The position numbers were made by a program, and so were the translations under genes. Below, in pieces: positions 1 through 11,899 of a DNA stretch of 64,000 nucleotides (within the stretch, counting starts at the first letter, position 1; each line of letters opens with the position of its first letter). Origin of the DNA: Pratylenchus scribneri (Eukaryota > Nematoda > Chromadorea > Rhabditida > Pratylenchidae); contig JAQSEB010000132.1 of NCBI GenBank assembly GCA_030063045.1, positions 620,001 through 684,000 of the forward strand, in the 5' to 3' direction. Below the pieces are notes generated by a model. That model was not told where the DNA came from. It was given only the letters and a program-made list of their open reading frames with translations, and ran no database searches.

Positions 1-535
1 AATAATTGAGGGGAAATTTAAAAAATAATTGATAAAATAGATAATAATAATTTGGTGTAAAAAGACTAACTAAAATATAGATATATAATTTGACAAAATA
101 ATTTTAAGATGATTTAAGTTTAGACTTTATATCTATTTGACTGGAGAACTAAATTTTAAAATGGAACCAGAAACAAATTTGATCACTTTTTATGGGTCTC
201 AAAATGTAGTGAAAATACAGAATATATCTTATAGAAAATATAAAATTTTATAAAATTAAAACTTTTCAAAATTTTTTTCTTATATTCATGAACACCATTA
301 TGGATAGAACTCGTCAAGTTTTTCAATTCTAAATAAAATATTGTATTTGTTTAGCTTATAAATCAAACAATAATAAACGGATGTCGACTGACATGATTTG
401 CAGATATAGGACAAATCACTAAACAATTCTAATTAATCAAACCTATTCAAAAATTTACTAGAATTGATTATATTAATAATTTTTAATTAATAGATAATTT
501 ATTTTAATATTCTTCAATCAACATTTTTTACACAG
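1..535. other. AT-rich non-coding left edge
   Basis: No convincing coding frame is visible here. The stretch probably belongs to the intron that precedes the exon starting at 536, because a good acceptor (pyrimidine-rich run then ACACAG) ends at 535. Around 295-345 there is a degenerate partial copy of a module (GGATAGAACTCGTCAAG) that is better preserved inside the elements at 1174-2283 and 16217-21034. Confidence 0.4.
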
Positions 536-794
536 GCCATATGCAATTTGTGTGTATGCCAATCGCAGCGATTTTGAATTGATCCAGTCACTAAGAAATA
601 ATGACCAAGGAATGTTGAAGAAATTTGTAGCAAAATTGGATTTGTTTTGGGACTACTTCATGCCAGTTGACAAATTCATCTTTTTTCTTTTCTTCGCATT
701 ATGGGCAATATCATGTGTGTATATTACGTTAATAACTCTTTTTAATCCTTTTTAATTCTAGTATCCGAAAAATTGGGAAAAATTGGCAAAATAA
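536..794 (+). CDS. C-terminal part of a membrane protein gene (last two exons, 5' part outside window)
   Basis: Two exons are inferred: 536-716, preceded by an acceptor ending ACAG, and 762-794, separated by a short intron (717-761) with a GTGTAT donor and a TTCTAG acceptor. The frame gives about 71 residues beginning PYAICVYANRSDF and ending YPKNWEKLAK, followed by TAA. A hydrophobic segment near residues 43-60 of this fragment (KFIFFLFFALWAIS) is probably a membrane span close to the C-terminus, with a short Lys-rich tail. If the intron is not removed, the frame instead runs on to a stop ending at 755. A poly(A) signal lies about 80 bases downstream. I do not recognise the family, and the rest of the gene lies left of the window, so function cannot be assigned. 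The splice choice is an inference from signals and frame. Confidence 0.45.
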
Positions 795-873
795 TTATTA
801 TTTAACTTCGCCATAAAAATATGTTCAGCAGCGATTATTAGACTGGTACAATTGGTTTTGTATCCAATTTTTA

Positions 874-879
874 AATAAA
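874..879 (+). promoter_or_regulatory. Poly(A) signal AATAAA
   Basis: AATAAA lies about 80 bases after the predicted stop codon of the partial gene ending at 794. In such AT-rich DNA this hexamer is common by chance, so only its position supports it. Confidence 0.35.
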
Positions 880-1173
880 GGAAAAATTAATTACTGTATA
901 AAAAAGATGGTCCCATTACATTTTTGGTCGAAAAATGGGATATAAAACCGAAATGGGTATTTCAAACGGAACCTGATTTAGTCTTGAAATTTAAATTACT
1001 CAAATCTAAAATTCTTTTGTCCGAATATAATTAAAATTTTTGTTGCCAAAATAAATGAATTCCTATATTTTATATTCTTTTTTTTTGTTATCTTAAATTT
1101 ATTTCTTCTTTATACACTCAAGCAAATTTACAATTCATTTTATTCTACCTCATCTGAATAAAAATTCGGCTCT

Positions 1174-2283
1174 ACCCCGAAACATCCAAAAGACGAAACA
1201 TCCAAAGGACGAAACATCCAAAAGGGGAAGATGGGACGAAACATCCAAAAGACGAAACATCCAAAGGACGAAACATCCAAAAGCCCAAAAAGTCCCGAAA
1301 CATCCAAAAAATTAATTTTTTTCTATTTAGTAAAAAATTATAAAAAAAATATATTTCAGGGGTAATTTGGGGTGCTGATCACGATTTTGATGTCCATTTT
1401 GCTGTATCTTTTAATCCAAAAAATTTTTTGGAAAAATCTCACCAAATGCTTTGGTCCCCCCTATGCTTTTCATCCGAAATTTCAAAATGACTTCCAAAAT
1501 CCAAATGACATGTTCTATATAGCATTGGATAGAGCTCGTCAAGCTGATTGGTAATACGAATAGATTTTTCGAATTGGTTCACAAATAAAGAAGTTATAGC
1601 CACCAGAAATTCCGAAATATGCAAATTTCCAGCGCAGTTAACTCAGCAATTTCCCAGCCAAATTCAATGTTGTATAGCTCATTTGAAAGAGGAGAAAAAG
1701 GGCTAAAAAATATCCTAAAAGCATTTTATTTCGTTGATCTCAGCCGAAAATTTGACTTGGTATATTTCAGTTTTTCCACTATGGCATCATGATTCAAATA
1801 GTTGCGATCTCTGCTTGTTCGTTACAACAATTGATAGATCTCGACGAACTGATTACGAAAATATTTTAAATTTCATGAATTGATCAAGAAATAAAAAAGT
1901 TATGAGCTTTGAAAATTTAAAAAAATTGAGAATACCATATTTATTATTTTTGCCAATTAATTTTTTTAAATTAATTTCTAGAAGCTTAATTTGGCCAAAT
2001 TCGGATGGAGCTTGTCGATACGAATCGATTGACCTATCATTTGATTATCTTCAAATCGATTTTTATTGTCAAATAAAATTTTGGATGTTTCGGGACATTT
2101 TGGGCGTTTGGATGTTTCGTCCATTGGATGTTTCGGAAATTTTTCTCCTTTGGATGTTTCGTCCAATTTTCCACTTTTGGATGTTTCGTCTTTTGGATGT
2201 TTCGTCCAATTTTCCACTTTTGGATGTTTCGTCCTTTGGATGTTTCGTCTTTTGGATGTTTCGTCCATTGGATGTTTCGGGGT
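1174..2283. mobile_element. Non-autonomous TIR element with tandem-repeat ends (GAAACATCC family)
   Basis: The left end (about 1174-1310) holds seven copies of GAAACATCC in tandem, mostly linked by AAAGGAC or AAAAGAC. The right end (about 2080-2283) holds ten copies of the reverse complement GGATGTTTC. The outer 16 bases, ACCCCGAAACATCCAA, are perfect inverted repeats. The interior (1311-2080) has no transposase-like frame but carries two copies in the same orientation of a module that runs from a GATAGAGCTCG-like core to a GAAGTTATAG or AAAAAAGTTATG core (about 1525-1600 and 1830-1912). No clear target-site duplication was found. Translated frames reading WMFRPLDVS are shadows of the repeats. 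The architecture matches the element at 16217-21034, although the terminal repeats differ. Confidence 0.75.
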
Positions 2284-3452
2284 GTAGCGAAAAATTCATT
2301 ATTCAAAATACACATACTTTATACTTAAACTCACTGCTGTTCTCTGATCTTAATTTTTATTAATTTTAAAACTCAGGAAAAAATTCGCAATTTTTGTAAT
2401 TCTTCCCCATCTTTTGAAACAAACCATAATATTTCAAACAAATGCCAATAAATTATAATAAACCTAATTGTTCTAAATTACATTTTATTTTATTTTATTG
2501 TAAAAAGACATTTACCATAAATTGTAAAAATGAAATAAAAAAATAAATGATTGTGATTGTACGAATTTGTCTAAAGGGCTTATTTTACCGGATTAAATGA
2601 AAGAAGAGAGAGAGTTGATTTTTACAGTCCTAATGGAATTTTGACCTTCAAGCTTTTTAAGAAGATTTCTTCCAGTTGAAAAGTTAGCCTTCTGGGCATT
2701 TTTTAATATTCTCCACCGAAACTTTGTTTGACGATTTCCTTCTGAATGAATTCACCGTATTTCGACAGAGATCAAATAAAATAAATTATAATTTTAAATA
2801 CAAAGATTTTGGGCAAATTAAGGGCTATACATATTTCCAGAAGTTAAAAAGAGTTGCCTATAAAAAAGCCATTTAATTTGTGTACCCTTTAGGTTGGCTT
2901 TTTGAGAAGACTTATTTTTAGTTGATAAATTAGTCTTAGGGACATTTTTAACCATTTTCTCTCGAGTTGTCAGTCGATTTTTAAAAAATTGTAAGAATAT
3001 GTGGATGATGCCTCGTAGATACGGTATAAAAAACTCTAACCAAAGTTTTTCAAAATTTAGTTATGGACAAATTAAAGAGCCTCAAAAAATGAATTTCTGA
3101 CAAGAAAATTTATGCGAAATTCATATATTTTATGGGTAATTAAATAAAATACAATATTATCTAAATTTTATAATTATAAATTGATTTCAATTAAATTTTC
3201 ATTTCATCATTAGTGTGACTAAATATGGAATATTCTTCAATGCTATCAACAGTATTGCCTTCAGCTTCTGTTCCAAAATGTAAGGAAGAAATGAATGATT
3301 GTTGTTATTGTTATTCATTTCGTTGCTTTTCATGCTGTTCCCGATGCATTTGTTAGAATGCCTCAATCTAGGCCAAAATTATTTCTGCGTCTTTCTGTTC
3401 CCTAGGTATTAAAAGAAGCCCTATTAGAAAATTATCGGAATTAACTTGGAGT
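2284..3452 (+). repeat. Degenerate internal repeats, gene relic
   Basis: Segments near 2640-2710 and 2885-2960 resemble each other and also resemble 3505-3580 and 3650-3720. Each has a CTTTTTGA/AAGCTTTTTAAG-like core, a TTGA(T/A)AAATTAG-like middle and a GGCATTTTTA-like end. Translated, the better copies read like FMPSRLFEGGKFF and FIMPLEFFKGRFF, which suggests repeated coding units now full of stops. No intact frame crosses the region. From 2284 to about 2600 nothing else is seen. Confidence 0.3.
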
Positions 3453-4105
3453 TTGCCTTACAGCATTTTTTTCAACAGCTTTGCTTCTTTGGTTCTGGAT
3501 GAATTTATTATGCCTCTAGAATTTTTCAAAGGTAGATTTTTCCAAGAAAAGAGTTTAACTAATTTTGCCTTACGGGCCTATTTATTTCCAAATTTAACGA
3601 CTTTGATGATTGGCCATTGTCATTCCAAAAATGAGCTCTATTATATTCATGCCCTCTAGGCTTTTTGAAGGAGGAAAGTTCTTTAATTTATGGCTGGGGC
3701 AGGTCTTAAGGCCATTTTTATTTTTAGTCATTTAATCGACCCGTTGCTAATGTTTAAATATATAGAATTTATCAAAACAAAGAATTAGCCAATTTTTTTT
3801 GTAAAAAAACTAATAACATTCTGGATGACCCAAACTGTTTTGTTCAATTCAAATGTATAGAATCCGGGTTTCATTTTCGATCGGACATTTTGTTGTTGAT
3901 GATGAAGAGAAGACTGTTGCTGGAGAACATTTTTTCCAAATTACAACGAACCCAATTAATCAACAAGGATGAAAAAAAATATTTCAATGGTGCGCCAATT
4001 TACTTGAAAGGCGGAATTATCCTTTTAAAAATTAGGCCTAAATCGGACAAGAAAATTGTGAAAATTTTGGCCAAGATAATCACCGAATTTCGAAAGATAA
4101 AATGA
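3453..4105 (+). pseudogene. Frameshifted gene relic
   Basis: Open pieces in different frames are protein-like. A piece ending at 3659 contains LFPNLTTLMIGHCHSK. A piece around 3850-3975 contains IGHFVVDDEEKTVAGEHFF and stops at TGA. A third frame, overlapping it and ending at 4105, contains KKYFNGAPIYLKGG and ends with EFRKIK. The last two pieces overlap at a run of eight A's near 3969-3977, where a one- or two-base shift would join them. I take this as one decayed gene, perhaps from a nematode-expanded family, but I do not recognise it. The alternative is two small exons with an unusual intron. No restored protein is proposed. Confidence 0.35.
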
Positions 4106-4502
4106 ATTATTAAAAAAGTGAATTTATGGTCGAATAAACCATCAAAGCTATACGAAATATTTTATTGGCTTTAATTTTCATTTTGAGCCATGAAAATAGT
4201 TACACAATGGTAGCAACATATGAGTATAAAATAAAAATCATTTTAATTTATACAACTTAAATTATGCACGCACAAAACAATTTCAAAAAAGACAGGGAAT
4301 GTATCAAAGGATAAAATAATCGAAAATGGAATTTATTTTCAAATTTTAAATGAATTAACAATTAAACGAAAATTGAAAACAATTATTTTAATGGGTCCGA
4401 ATATTATACAAATTTTAGGATTTTAAGCATTTTCTAGGCCAATAATAATAGAATAAAATAAATAAATATTTTCCGAATCTTCAACTCATCTTCAATTCTT
4501 CA
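4106..4502. other. Convergent intergenic spacer
   Basis: This is AT-rich sequence between the relic at 3453-4105 and the stop codon of the minus-strand gene at 4503. It should contain the 3' UTR of that gene. On the minus strand an AATAAA lies near 4332-4337. No coding or structural signal was seen. Confidence 0.4.
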
Positions 4503-7500
4503 TCACTCAAAAACTTGATATGCCATGCCACGAATGTGTTGCCTTTTTTGGTAGAAAATGTAGCCTCCAATGCAGAGTGTGGCGCCGAGGACGAAAGCAA
4601 AAATGGAGCAAATGGCCAGAGCTGAGCCGGAATAGCCAACAAAGCTTGGTGGTGATGGTTTGGGTGAAGGAGTAGGAATTGGGGCAGGTGGACAACTTGG
4701 GAATAGGCTGGATTGTGTGCCAAATATTGAGCCGGAAATATTCTGAATGGATGGAATGAGAAGTTGCATTAAAATGATTTTGTATATTTGCCCTATTCTC
4801 ATTTTTTGTATTTTGCCCAATTCTGATTTTTTTGTGTTTTTGCCCTATTCTGATTATTTGTGTTTGCCTAATTCTGATTTTTGCCCTATTCTGATTTTTT
4901 GTGTTTTGCCTTTTTTTTTGAGTTTTGCCCTTTTCTGATATTTTGTGTTTTTGCCCTATTCTGATTATTTGTGTTTTGCACTATTCTGATTATTTGTGTT
5001 TTTGCACTATTCTGATTTTTTGTTTTTTTGCCCTATTCTGATTTTTTGTGTTTTTGCCTTATTCTGATTTTTGTTTTTTGCACTATTCTGATTTTGTGTT
5101 TTTCCTTATTCTGACTTTTTGTGTTTTGTTTAATTCTGATTTTTTGTGTTTTTGCCTTATTCTGACTTTTTGTGTTTTGCCTAATTCTGATTTTTTGTAT
5201 TTTTCCTTATTCTGATTTGTTTGCCCTATTATTTTTATTAAATAAAATTATCCCGTTAGCAATAATAAAACTAACCCAGTCTTTCTTCGTCTGTTCCATC
5301 GGAATTCTCACTTTGAATTGATTTGCCCGAATTGTGGAATTCAATGCAGCGGCCGCCTCTTGCACGCTAATTTCTTCCTGAGGGTGAAAATACAAATTAT
5401 TATGAAGAATTAATATTAATAATTAGAAAAATTAATTCAAATAATTTGCGTTAAAAACGATGTACTTAAAATTTTAAATGCAAATTTATTTTAATAATTT
5501 TTACCATTTAATTTTATTTCTTAATTAAATTTATCTTCCACTACCTTCAAATATGCCGTTTTTGCTGGCTTTATGCCCTCCACTGGTCTTCCAATTGAGA
5601 AAAGTGCCACCAAAATATTGTCATTCCCATTTCCAGTTGCCATTTCCTTCAATTTCAAGTCGACAATACGCAACTGAGAAATGTTAGAGGCAATGGCCAA
5701 TGCTTGGGCAATGGCGCCCATCGCCTCGGCACGGCCAATTGTTTGATCCAATTGGGAAAGGGTAACTGCAAATAAAAGAATTTAATTAAAATGATTTAAA
5801 ATTTAATTTAATGTTTATTTGATTAAATAATAATAAAAACAAAAAAAATTAACTTTATTAAAATTTAAAAAATTTGGATAACCCATAAAATATTTAAACT
5901 TGATAAATATTATTTATTAAAATTTTCAGACTTAAAAAAACTGTGAATATTTTCCCAAAAAATAAAATTTAAAAAAATCAAAAATTAATTTACTTTTTTT
6001 TATTTGATAATTTAAAGAAATTTGCTTTTTAACTCCATTAAAAATAAAATATATTCCGAAACCCACCATTGGCCAATTGCACATAAAAATCGCTGCCTTT
6101 GCTTGTTCCATTCCCTCCTTCATTTTCCTTCTCCATTGGCCTTTCCAATTTGATACAAGGCCGAATTAGGGAATGTAAATTGCGCCATCCAATTCCTTCC
6201 AAATCCGTTTCCGACTTTTCTTCCATAATAAAAATTCGTTGCGATTCCAATAGTCCCCCTTCCCCTTCATTGGTCCCATTGAATGACAAAATTGTGTGGA
6301 ATTTTTGTGGATGGCTATTTTCATCGAGGGAAAGTTGAATTTCTACCAATTCTTGTGCAGTTCCATTTGTTACTTCATTATTTCGTTCAGTCCATTTTTG
6401 TCGTATCGTTGGTCGAATTGTAGAAAAAACGGCCAATGGTTCGTCCGTTTCCGAAGATTTCCTCTTTAAAGGTAATATATGAATTAAATTTTTTAATGTT
6501 TATTTTATATGCTTGTATTTTTTACAATGACAAACCCCCGTCCCCTACCCCTTTTCTCTCGTTGAAGTTTCTTTTCCAATAATTTAATTAGGTCTTTGGG
6601 CAGATGTCATTGAAAAATAAAAGCCCCAAGGCCACTTATGAAAAATAAGTAATTCCTTTTTAAAATTCAATATGATGAGAACTCTGCCCTAAGGGTAAGG
6701 ATTAACCTTCCGAATTTTGATAACAAAAAAAACACTATTCTATATTCTTGCATTAAAAATTATTATTTTTTCCTTAAAATAAATTACCGTAAAAGTAAAA
6801 CCTCTTTTAATTTACCACTATCGATTTTGAGGACCTTTACTAGATCTATTATAATGTTCCAAAACTATCCAGAAATTAAGGCCCAATTTTTGGGGGTTGA
6901 AAAATAATTCCCCATGCGGTATTAAAACAAATTACAAGGTATATGGATGGAGTTTGTAAAATAAAATTGCAGAGTCGAAAATAGATTTCCAGATTATAAT
7001 CGAAATTTTCAATAGCAGCCCACCTTTCCAGCGTAATAAAATGCATTTTTGACCATTCGCTGCCTTCGTCCATGCCAAATCAGCGTTTCCTCGGGATGAA
7101 GCATGAAAAGTATTTGGCCAGGGCCATCGTCCTCCTCACCTTCCAATGTTGAATCGGGAAGGGTGGTCACATCCGGTGAATTCGGCTCAATTGGACCAAT
7201 CGACTGACAAGTACCATTTGAGGCAATCATGTATTGAAAACCTGCGGCAAAATAGGATAAGGTTAAATTGAAATGAAATGTTTTGGCTAGATGGAAAAAA
7301 TGAGTAAAATATTTTGAAAATTTTTTTAAAATGAAATAAATTTTTTTTGAAAAATTAAATTTTTTATTTGTTTCTGAATTACAAAAAGTTCAAATTAACC
7401 AATTAAAATTCAAAAAATAATTTTTACCGTATGTAAAATCGTGGATTATGTGGCGAATTGTTGGCCATTTTTTGTCTTCCACCAATTCAATTAGCTCCAT

Positions 7501-10491
7501 TGATTGTTTTTGTGGAAATATTTCTGGACTGTAGGCCACAATTCGCGATTGGGCGTCGTAGAAATACTAAAATAGGAGAAAATTTGAAGAGAAATTTAAT
7601 GAAAAATATTTTATAATAAATTTGAAGAAAAATTTATATTTTGATATTTTGGGTTAACTAATTAAATCCAAAATATTTTAAATTTTCTGACCATATTTTG
7701 ACTGGTTCTATGCTTTGATGCCTCCTCCATTCTGGTGGTGGAAATTTGTGCCAAAAATTGGAATGGAAATTGAACGGGCAAGGAGGTTGGCGGCATTCCT
7801 TGGCAAAAAACGCCGGATGGGGGCTGAAATTTGTGTAGTGAATAATTTTTAACATTTTAATATTATTTAACATTTTTGGTGGTTGGAAATTTTTTTATGA
7901 GTTTAAAATTCAGTAAAATGAAGTAATTGATGTTTATATCATAAAATAGAAAAAATTTTCTAAATTAATCAATAAATTCAATTTAAAAGGCTTTGTTGGT
8001 GAAAATAATTTATAGATTTAAAAAAGTAATAAAAGAAATCCAAAAATAATGCAGTTTCTTTCAATGTAAAATCAATTCGTATAATCACAAAGTTTTTCTG
8101 TTATAATACTTATATATGGTAAATTTTGATTAATCCAATTCAAATCAAATTTTCAATATGTCAGTTTAAAGAGCAGAAAATTATGATTCTCAGTTCTTGC
8201 CTATTCAATATTTTTGTTTTCGCATTTGATTTACCATTTTCTTCCCATCTCATTAAAATAAGAGTTCTGAAAATTTTGTTTGACTTTAAAAAATGTTATG
8301 GCTGAAAAAAACCTTGAGATTATATGGATTACTTTCGACCGCTTATTTTTGTTCGAATATTTATTATTTAGAAAACAATAAAAATTTAACCGTAATAGCA
8401 AATTCTCTATCAGCCAAATGGACTCGATCCAGCGCAACAATGTCCAGTGAGAGTTCATCAAACATGGATTTGACCGATCCATTGGAAAAAACTGGACAAA
8501 TAATTGTAAATTAAAAATGACTTTAAAATTTTAACCTTCGTAGAAAACCAAATCCACCGTGTAAACCAGTGGATTATTCCAATATGGATTATAAGGCTCT
8601 TGGGAGGTGTGGTCGCCGGCAAAACGAACATTCAACTGAACGAAAATTATTTTAAAAAATTATTTATCAAAATGTTTTAATGAAGTTATTTAGAATTAGA
8701 ATATTTATAATTAAAATTTTAATTAATTAAAAATTAAAATCAATCTTTTGTTAGATACCAAATTCAGTTGGTCAAATTTAGGATAATGGTCTAATATATT
8801 ATCAGCTATTGCTATTTTTAAACCATTAATAAATAATAAATATTTTGTATGGGTTTTGGTTAATTTAATTTCTTATTAGAACATTTTGGTACCAAAATGA
8901 TTGACGAGAAAATTTAAATTATGAAAAAATGGTAAACTTCATTGGCCTATTTTTTGCTATGTCGAGGTTAAGGTCTAAGGTGGAGGTGGGGACTCTTATT
9001 TTTGCAACACTTAAGGTTACTTAGACTACGGCTTGATTATGAGGCCGACTATGATTTATAAGCTTAAAATAAACCGAGTGAAATGTTTTCTCTTCATCTT
9101 TGCAATGGGGACTCAAATGCTCCCATATTCCATAAAATTAATATAAAGTGTAACAATTGTTAAACCTTGAGATTTAGATAAATTCTAGGATTCCCATAAA
9201 TTTTAAGATTTACAAAAAAAAAACTGTAGTGTAAAAATATAATAGTTTTATTTAAAAAAAAACAGAGATTTTGATAAAATCTTAAGTTTTGCAAATATAA
9301 AAACCTGAAGATTCAGCCCATGGCCTGACACATTTTGGACACATCCTCGCCAGCCGACCACCTCAACTCCCATCAAATTCTCCTCCACCTCATAGATGGT
9401 TCCATTGTATTCCGGAATGGCCACAAATTTGTTGAGTAATTCACCGAATGAGGCCTCCTCCTTTGGCATGCCCATTGATTGTAGAAATTGCTGGGAAAAG
9501 GCAAATGGATTGTTGAATTGGGTGCCATTTGGCAGTGTCGAGCAGCTTCGATTATGCTCCAAATGATGCGCATCCGCCATTCGATAATGATCTGGGAAGA
9601 AATGTGGAATTAAAAATTTGATGTTTGAAGTTAATATGAAGCAATTCGCAAAATCTTAGTTTTCTGACTTTCGCCGATCTCAAGGTGACATCTTAAGTTT
9701 TTTGGCCATCTTGATTTTTGTAAGCCATCTGCCATCTTTGGGTTTTTGGCAATCCATAACAACATTTTAAAGTCTTACTCCATCTAAGGGTTTTTTTGTC
9801 CTTGAGTTTATTGGGTTATCGTAAGTTTTTTGCCATAACTTTTTGTTTATGTTCAGTCTTCATAGAAGTAAATTATCAATATGTCATTTTTAAAGAGCCG
9901 GCAATGATGAATAATATGATTGAATGACAAAATTGATTCTTCTAATTAAATGTTGGCAATTTTATTTGTTATATTTACCAACTAGACCAACAAATAATCA
10001 TTTTATTCGTGTCATTTTCTGCTATTCAAAAATAACATATTGAAGATTAATATGGCCATACAAAAAGTTATGACCCGAAAATGAAAAAACTTGAGATGAG
10101 ATTATACAAGTTGTCTTCTACTCATCAAAAATTTTAAGATTAACTAAAAACCTTCAAAAACAATGCTGCGATTGTACCAAATTGTTTCCATTTTTCGAGT
10201 CCATTTGTGCACAACCAATGTTCCATCAAAGTTTTGCTCCACAAACTTTGCTGTTTCATTCGCTTTATGCCAATTTGTTGAGCGGATTGTAACCTAAAAT
10301 GTTTTAAAATTAATTTAATCATAAATAGTTCTACTCACTTCATAATTTGTGCCAAGATCCTTGGTCACCGGAAATTTGGGGCTTGGAACTTTTATTGGCA
10401 TATCACATTCAATTTTGATTGCGAAAATTATGGAAAAATTTAGCAAAGAGAGTGGCAAAATAAATTTAATCATTAAAGCCATTGTTTTCAT
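4503..10491 (-). CDS. Type I membrane glycoprotein, 743 aa, 12 exons; possible LolA/ependymin-like ectodomain
   Basis: Exons on the minus strand: 10491-10339, 10293-10152, 9591-9305, 8635-8536, 8491-8391, 7823-7692, 7566-7428, 7241-7024, 6463-6067, 5765-5545, 5377-5276, 4742-4503. All junctions are GT-AG, the phases agree, and the total is 2232 nt including TGA. The start is the first ATG after an acceptor-like site 13 nt upstream; residues 1-24 form a signal peptide ending SIIFA. The ectodomain has more than ten N-glycosylation sequons and few Cys. Residues about 285-363 (AQISTTRMEEA, YFYDAQSRIVAYSP, then GFQYMIASNGTC) resemble the pattern of LolA- or ependymin-like proteins, and an earlier WYNRSIVFEDHY...C block may be a second unit. 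This family link is from memory and unverified. A Pro/Ser-rich stalk precedes one membrane span (about 704-728) and a 15-residue tail. The weakest junction is the acceptor at 6464, since intron 8 (560 bp) could hide an exon. Confidence 0.78.
4787..5225 (-). repeat. Intronic minisatellite, about 16 degenerate units
   Basis: Around sixteen units are built on ATTCTGATTTTTTGTG followed by TTTTTGCCCT, with lengths near 22-29 bases and mostly differences in T-run length. The array lies wholly within the last intron (4743-5275) of the minus-strand glycoprotein gene, so in that transcript it reads as an A-rich repeat with AGAATAGGGCAAAA. It accounts for most of that intron. No coding potential; length variation between individuals is likely. 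Confidence 0.9.
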
Positions 10492-10520
10492 TTTATTCGT
10501 AAATCTGTGAATTTTTAAAA
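10492..10520 (-). promoter_or_regulatory. Probable trans-splice (or 5' UTR) acceptor of the glycoprotein gene
   Basis: Read on the minus strand, AAAATTCACAG ends at 10505, and the ATG begins 13 nt later at 10491. No ATG lies between them. Such a position is typical of spliced-leader addition in nematodes, but a cis-spliced 5' UTR intron would look the same. Confidence 0.45.
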
Positions 10521-11020
10521 ATTGAAAACTTTTGATGACGAATCATTTCCAGTGAGAAGCATGTTCCGCCGATGTTTCCAAATACGTTGTACGCCAAATG
10601 TTTATCCCAAAATCACTTAAACAAAATCTCTAAATTTAAATGGCTTGCTTGTTTTGTTAGGATCAGAGAAGAGAAAAGACACAGGAGTATAGAGAAAAAT
10701 AGTGGGCACACTCATTTTTCTGTAGCGATTTTGGTAGAGGGATAGGATTAAGACGTTTAACAAAAATCTAACAAGTAGCCAACAAAAGTGCTAAAAATAT
10801 CTAAATAAGTTCAATGTACTTTGCAATATCAAAATTATAAACAGAACAGCGGCAATTCATTATATTGTTTATTTAATTGAATTGAAAAAAGAAAACAAAG
10901 TGAAAATGTAAAAATATAATGGAAATAAAATGATTAAAATTAAATCCGAGGAATGATAGGTCAAGGCGATGGACATAAATTAAAAAAGGCATCAAAATTC
11001 ATCAGTTTTGGTTATCTTCT
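10521..11020. other. Intergenic spacer between co-oriented minus-strand genes
   Basis: About 500 bp separate the stop of the DUF1294 gene (11021) from the acceptor of the glycoprotein gene. A short stretch near 10540-10620 has higher GC but no maintained frame. The spacing would permit a nematode operon, but nothing in the sequence proves one. Confidence 0.4.
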
Positions 11021-11899
11021 TCATCCGATCACGACGAACACTAAAATGACAGTGAAAATGGTCACATTGAGAATGGTGACAATCAAATGTAGAAATTGGA
11101 AACAGCACTTTTGGGTTTTGTGACGGAAAAGGCACATTGCCAGGAAGGCACCCAACCAGCCGCCGAGCAAACTAAATAAAAATTGAATTAACCATGTTTT
11201 GATTTTGTTTAATTTATTACTTTGGTTTAAATTATTGCATTATTTTTGTTAAATTATTATTTGCTGCACAAATTCCAATACTTAAATTGATTTTAATTTT
11301 GGATGCCAAAACATGAATATGCCATATATTTCAGTGTTATATTTAGCCATCTTGGTAAGGGGAGCATTGCCAATATTTACAATTTACAAATGTGTTGGAG
11401 ATGGGAGTGGGACCCAAACCCAATACAGGGTAAATTAAACCAACAATTTGCCTGCAAGGCTGGATAAATTTTGGTTTTAGTTGAAAATATTGAGGCTAAT
11501 TTCATGTGCTTAGCATTTCAAATACTAGGATTTCGGAATTAAACAATCGAAATTTTAAGCTTGACATAAATCGATAAACCATTACATAAATATAAGCAAA
11601 TTATGCAAGTTTTTTTAAGCTGGGCATCCATAAACCATTACGTTAAGTTCCAAATTCAACAGGTCAAAAAAATACTTTCCTCGCTTAAGATGAAGGGAAA
11701 ATATTTAACATATTTTTTTAAAATTTTTTGCTCAATTAAATAAAATTAAAAACCTCATCATCAACAGTGCAAATTCCGATGTTCGCCAAGTCCCATATTC
11801 GGCACTGCGTTTGTCAAGCAACCATTTCCAGCAAGTAAAAATGTTTAACACCGCATAATAAGGCAAAAGCACATAAATCAAAAGCCATGTGGCTGCCAT
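11021..11899 (-). CDS. DUF1294 family small membrane protein, 98 aa, two exons
   Basis: Exon 1 is 11899-11754 and exon 2 is 11171-11021; the GT-AG intron (583 bp) splits a Ser codon in phase 2. The protein starts MAATWLLIYVLL and has one hydrophobic segment at residues 4-22. It then carries the DUF1294 hallmarks: DKRSAEYGTWRTSE at about 30-42, LLGGWLGAFLAM at 50-61 and FRHKTQK at 64-70. A second strongly hydrophobic segment fills the C-terminus to residue 98. The length is typical of stand-alone DUF1294 proteins, which are small integral membrane proteins of unknown function known mainly from bacteria. An acceptor-like site lies 30 nt upstream of the ATG. A diverged paralogue with the intron at the same place lies directly upstream (12748-13475). 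Presence of an intron argues against contamination; an ancient bacterial origin is possible but untested. Confidence 0.85.

Noticed and set aside
1372..1554. 60-residue ORF starting MLITILMSILL
   Set aside because: It lies in the interior of the TIR element, overlaps the shared repeat module, and has no splice or motif support.
1902..2363. Overlapping ORFs with WMFRPLDVS-type repeats on both strands
   Set aside because: They are translations of the GGATGTTTCGTC terminal repeats of a TIR element.
6876..7073. Minus-strand ORF overlapping the exon 8 boundary of the glycoprotein gene
   Set aside because: It is out of frame with the supported exon and continues into intron 8.
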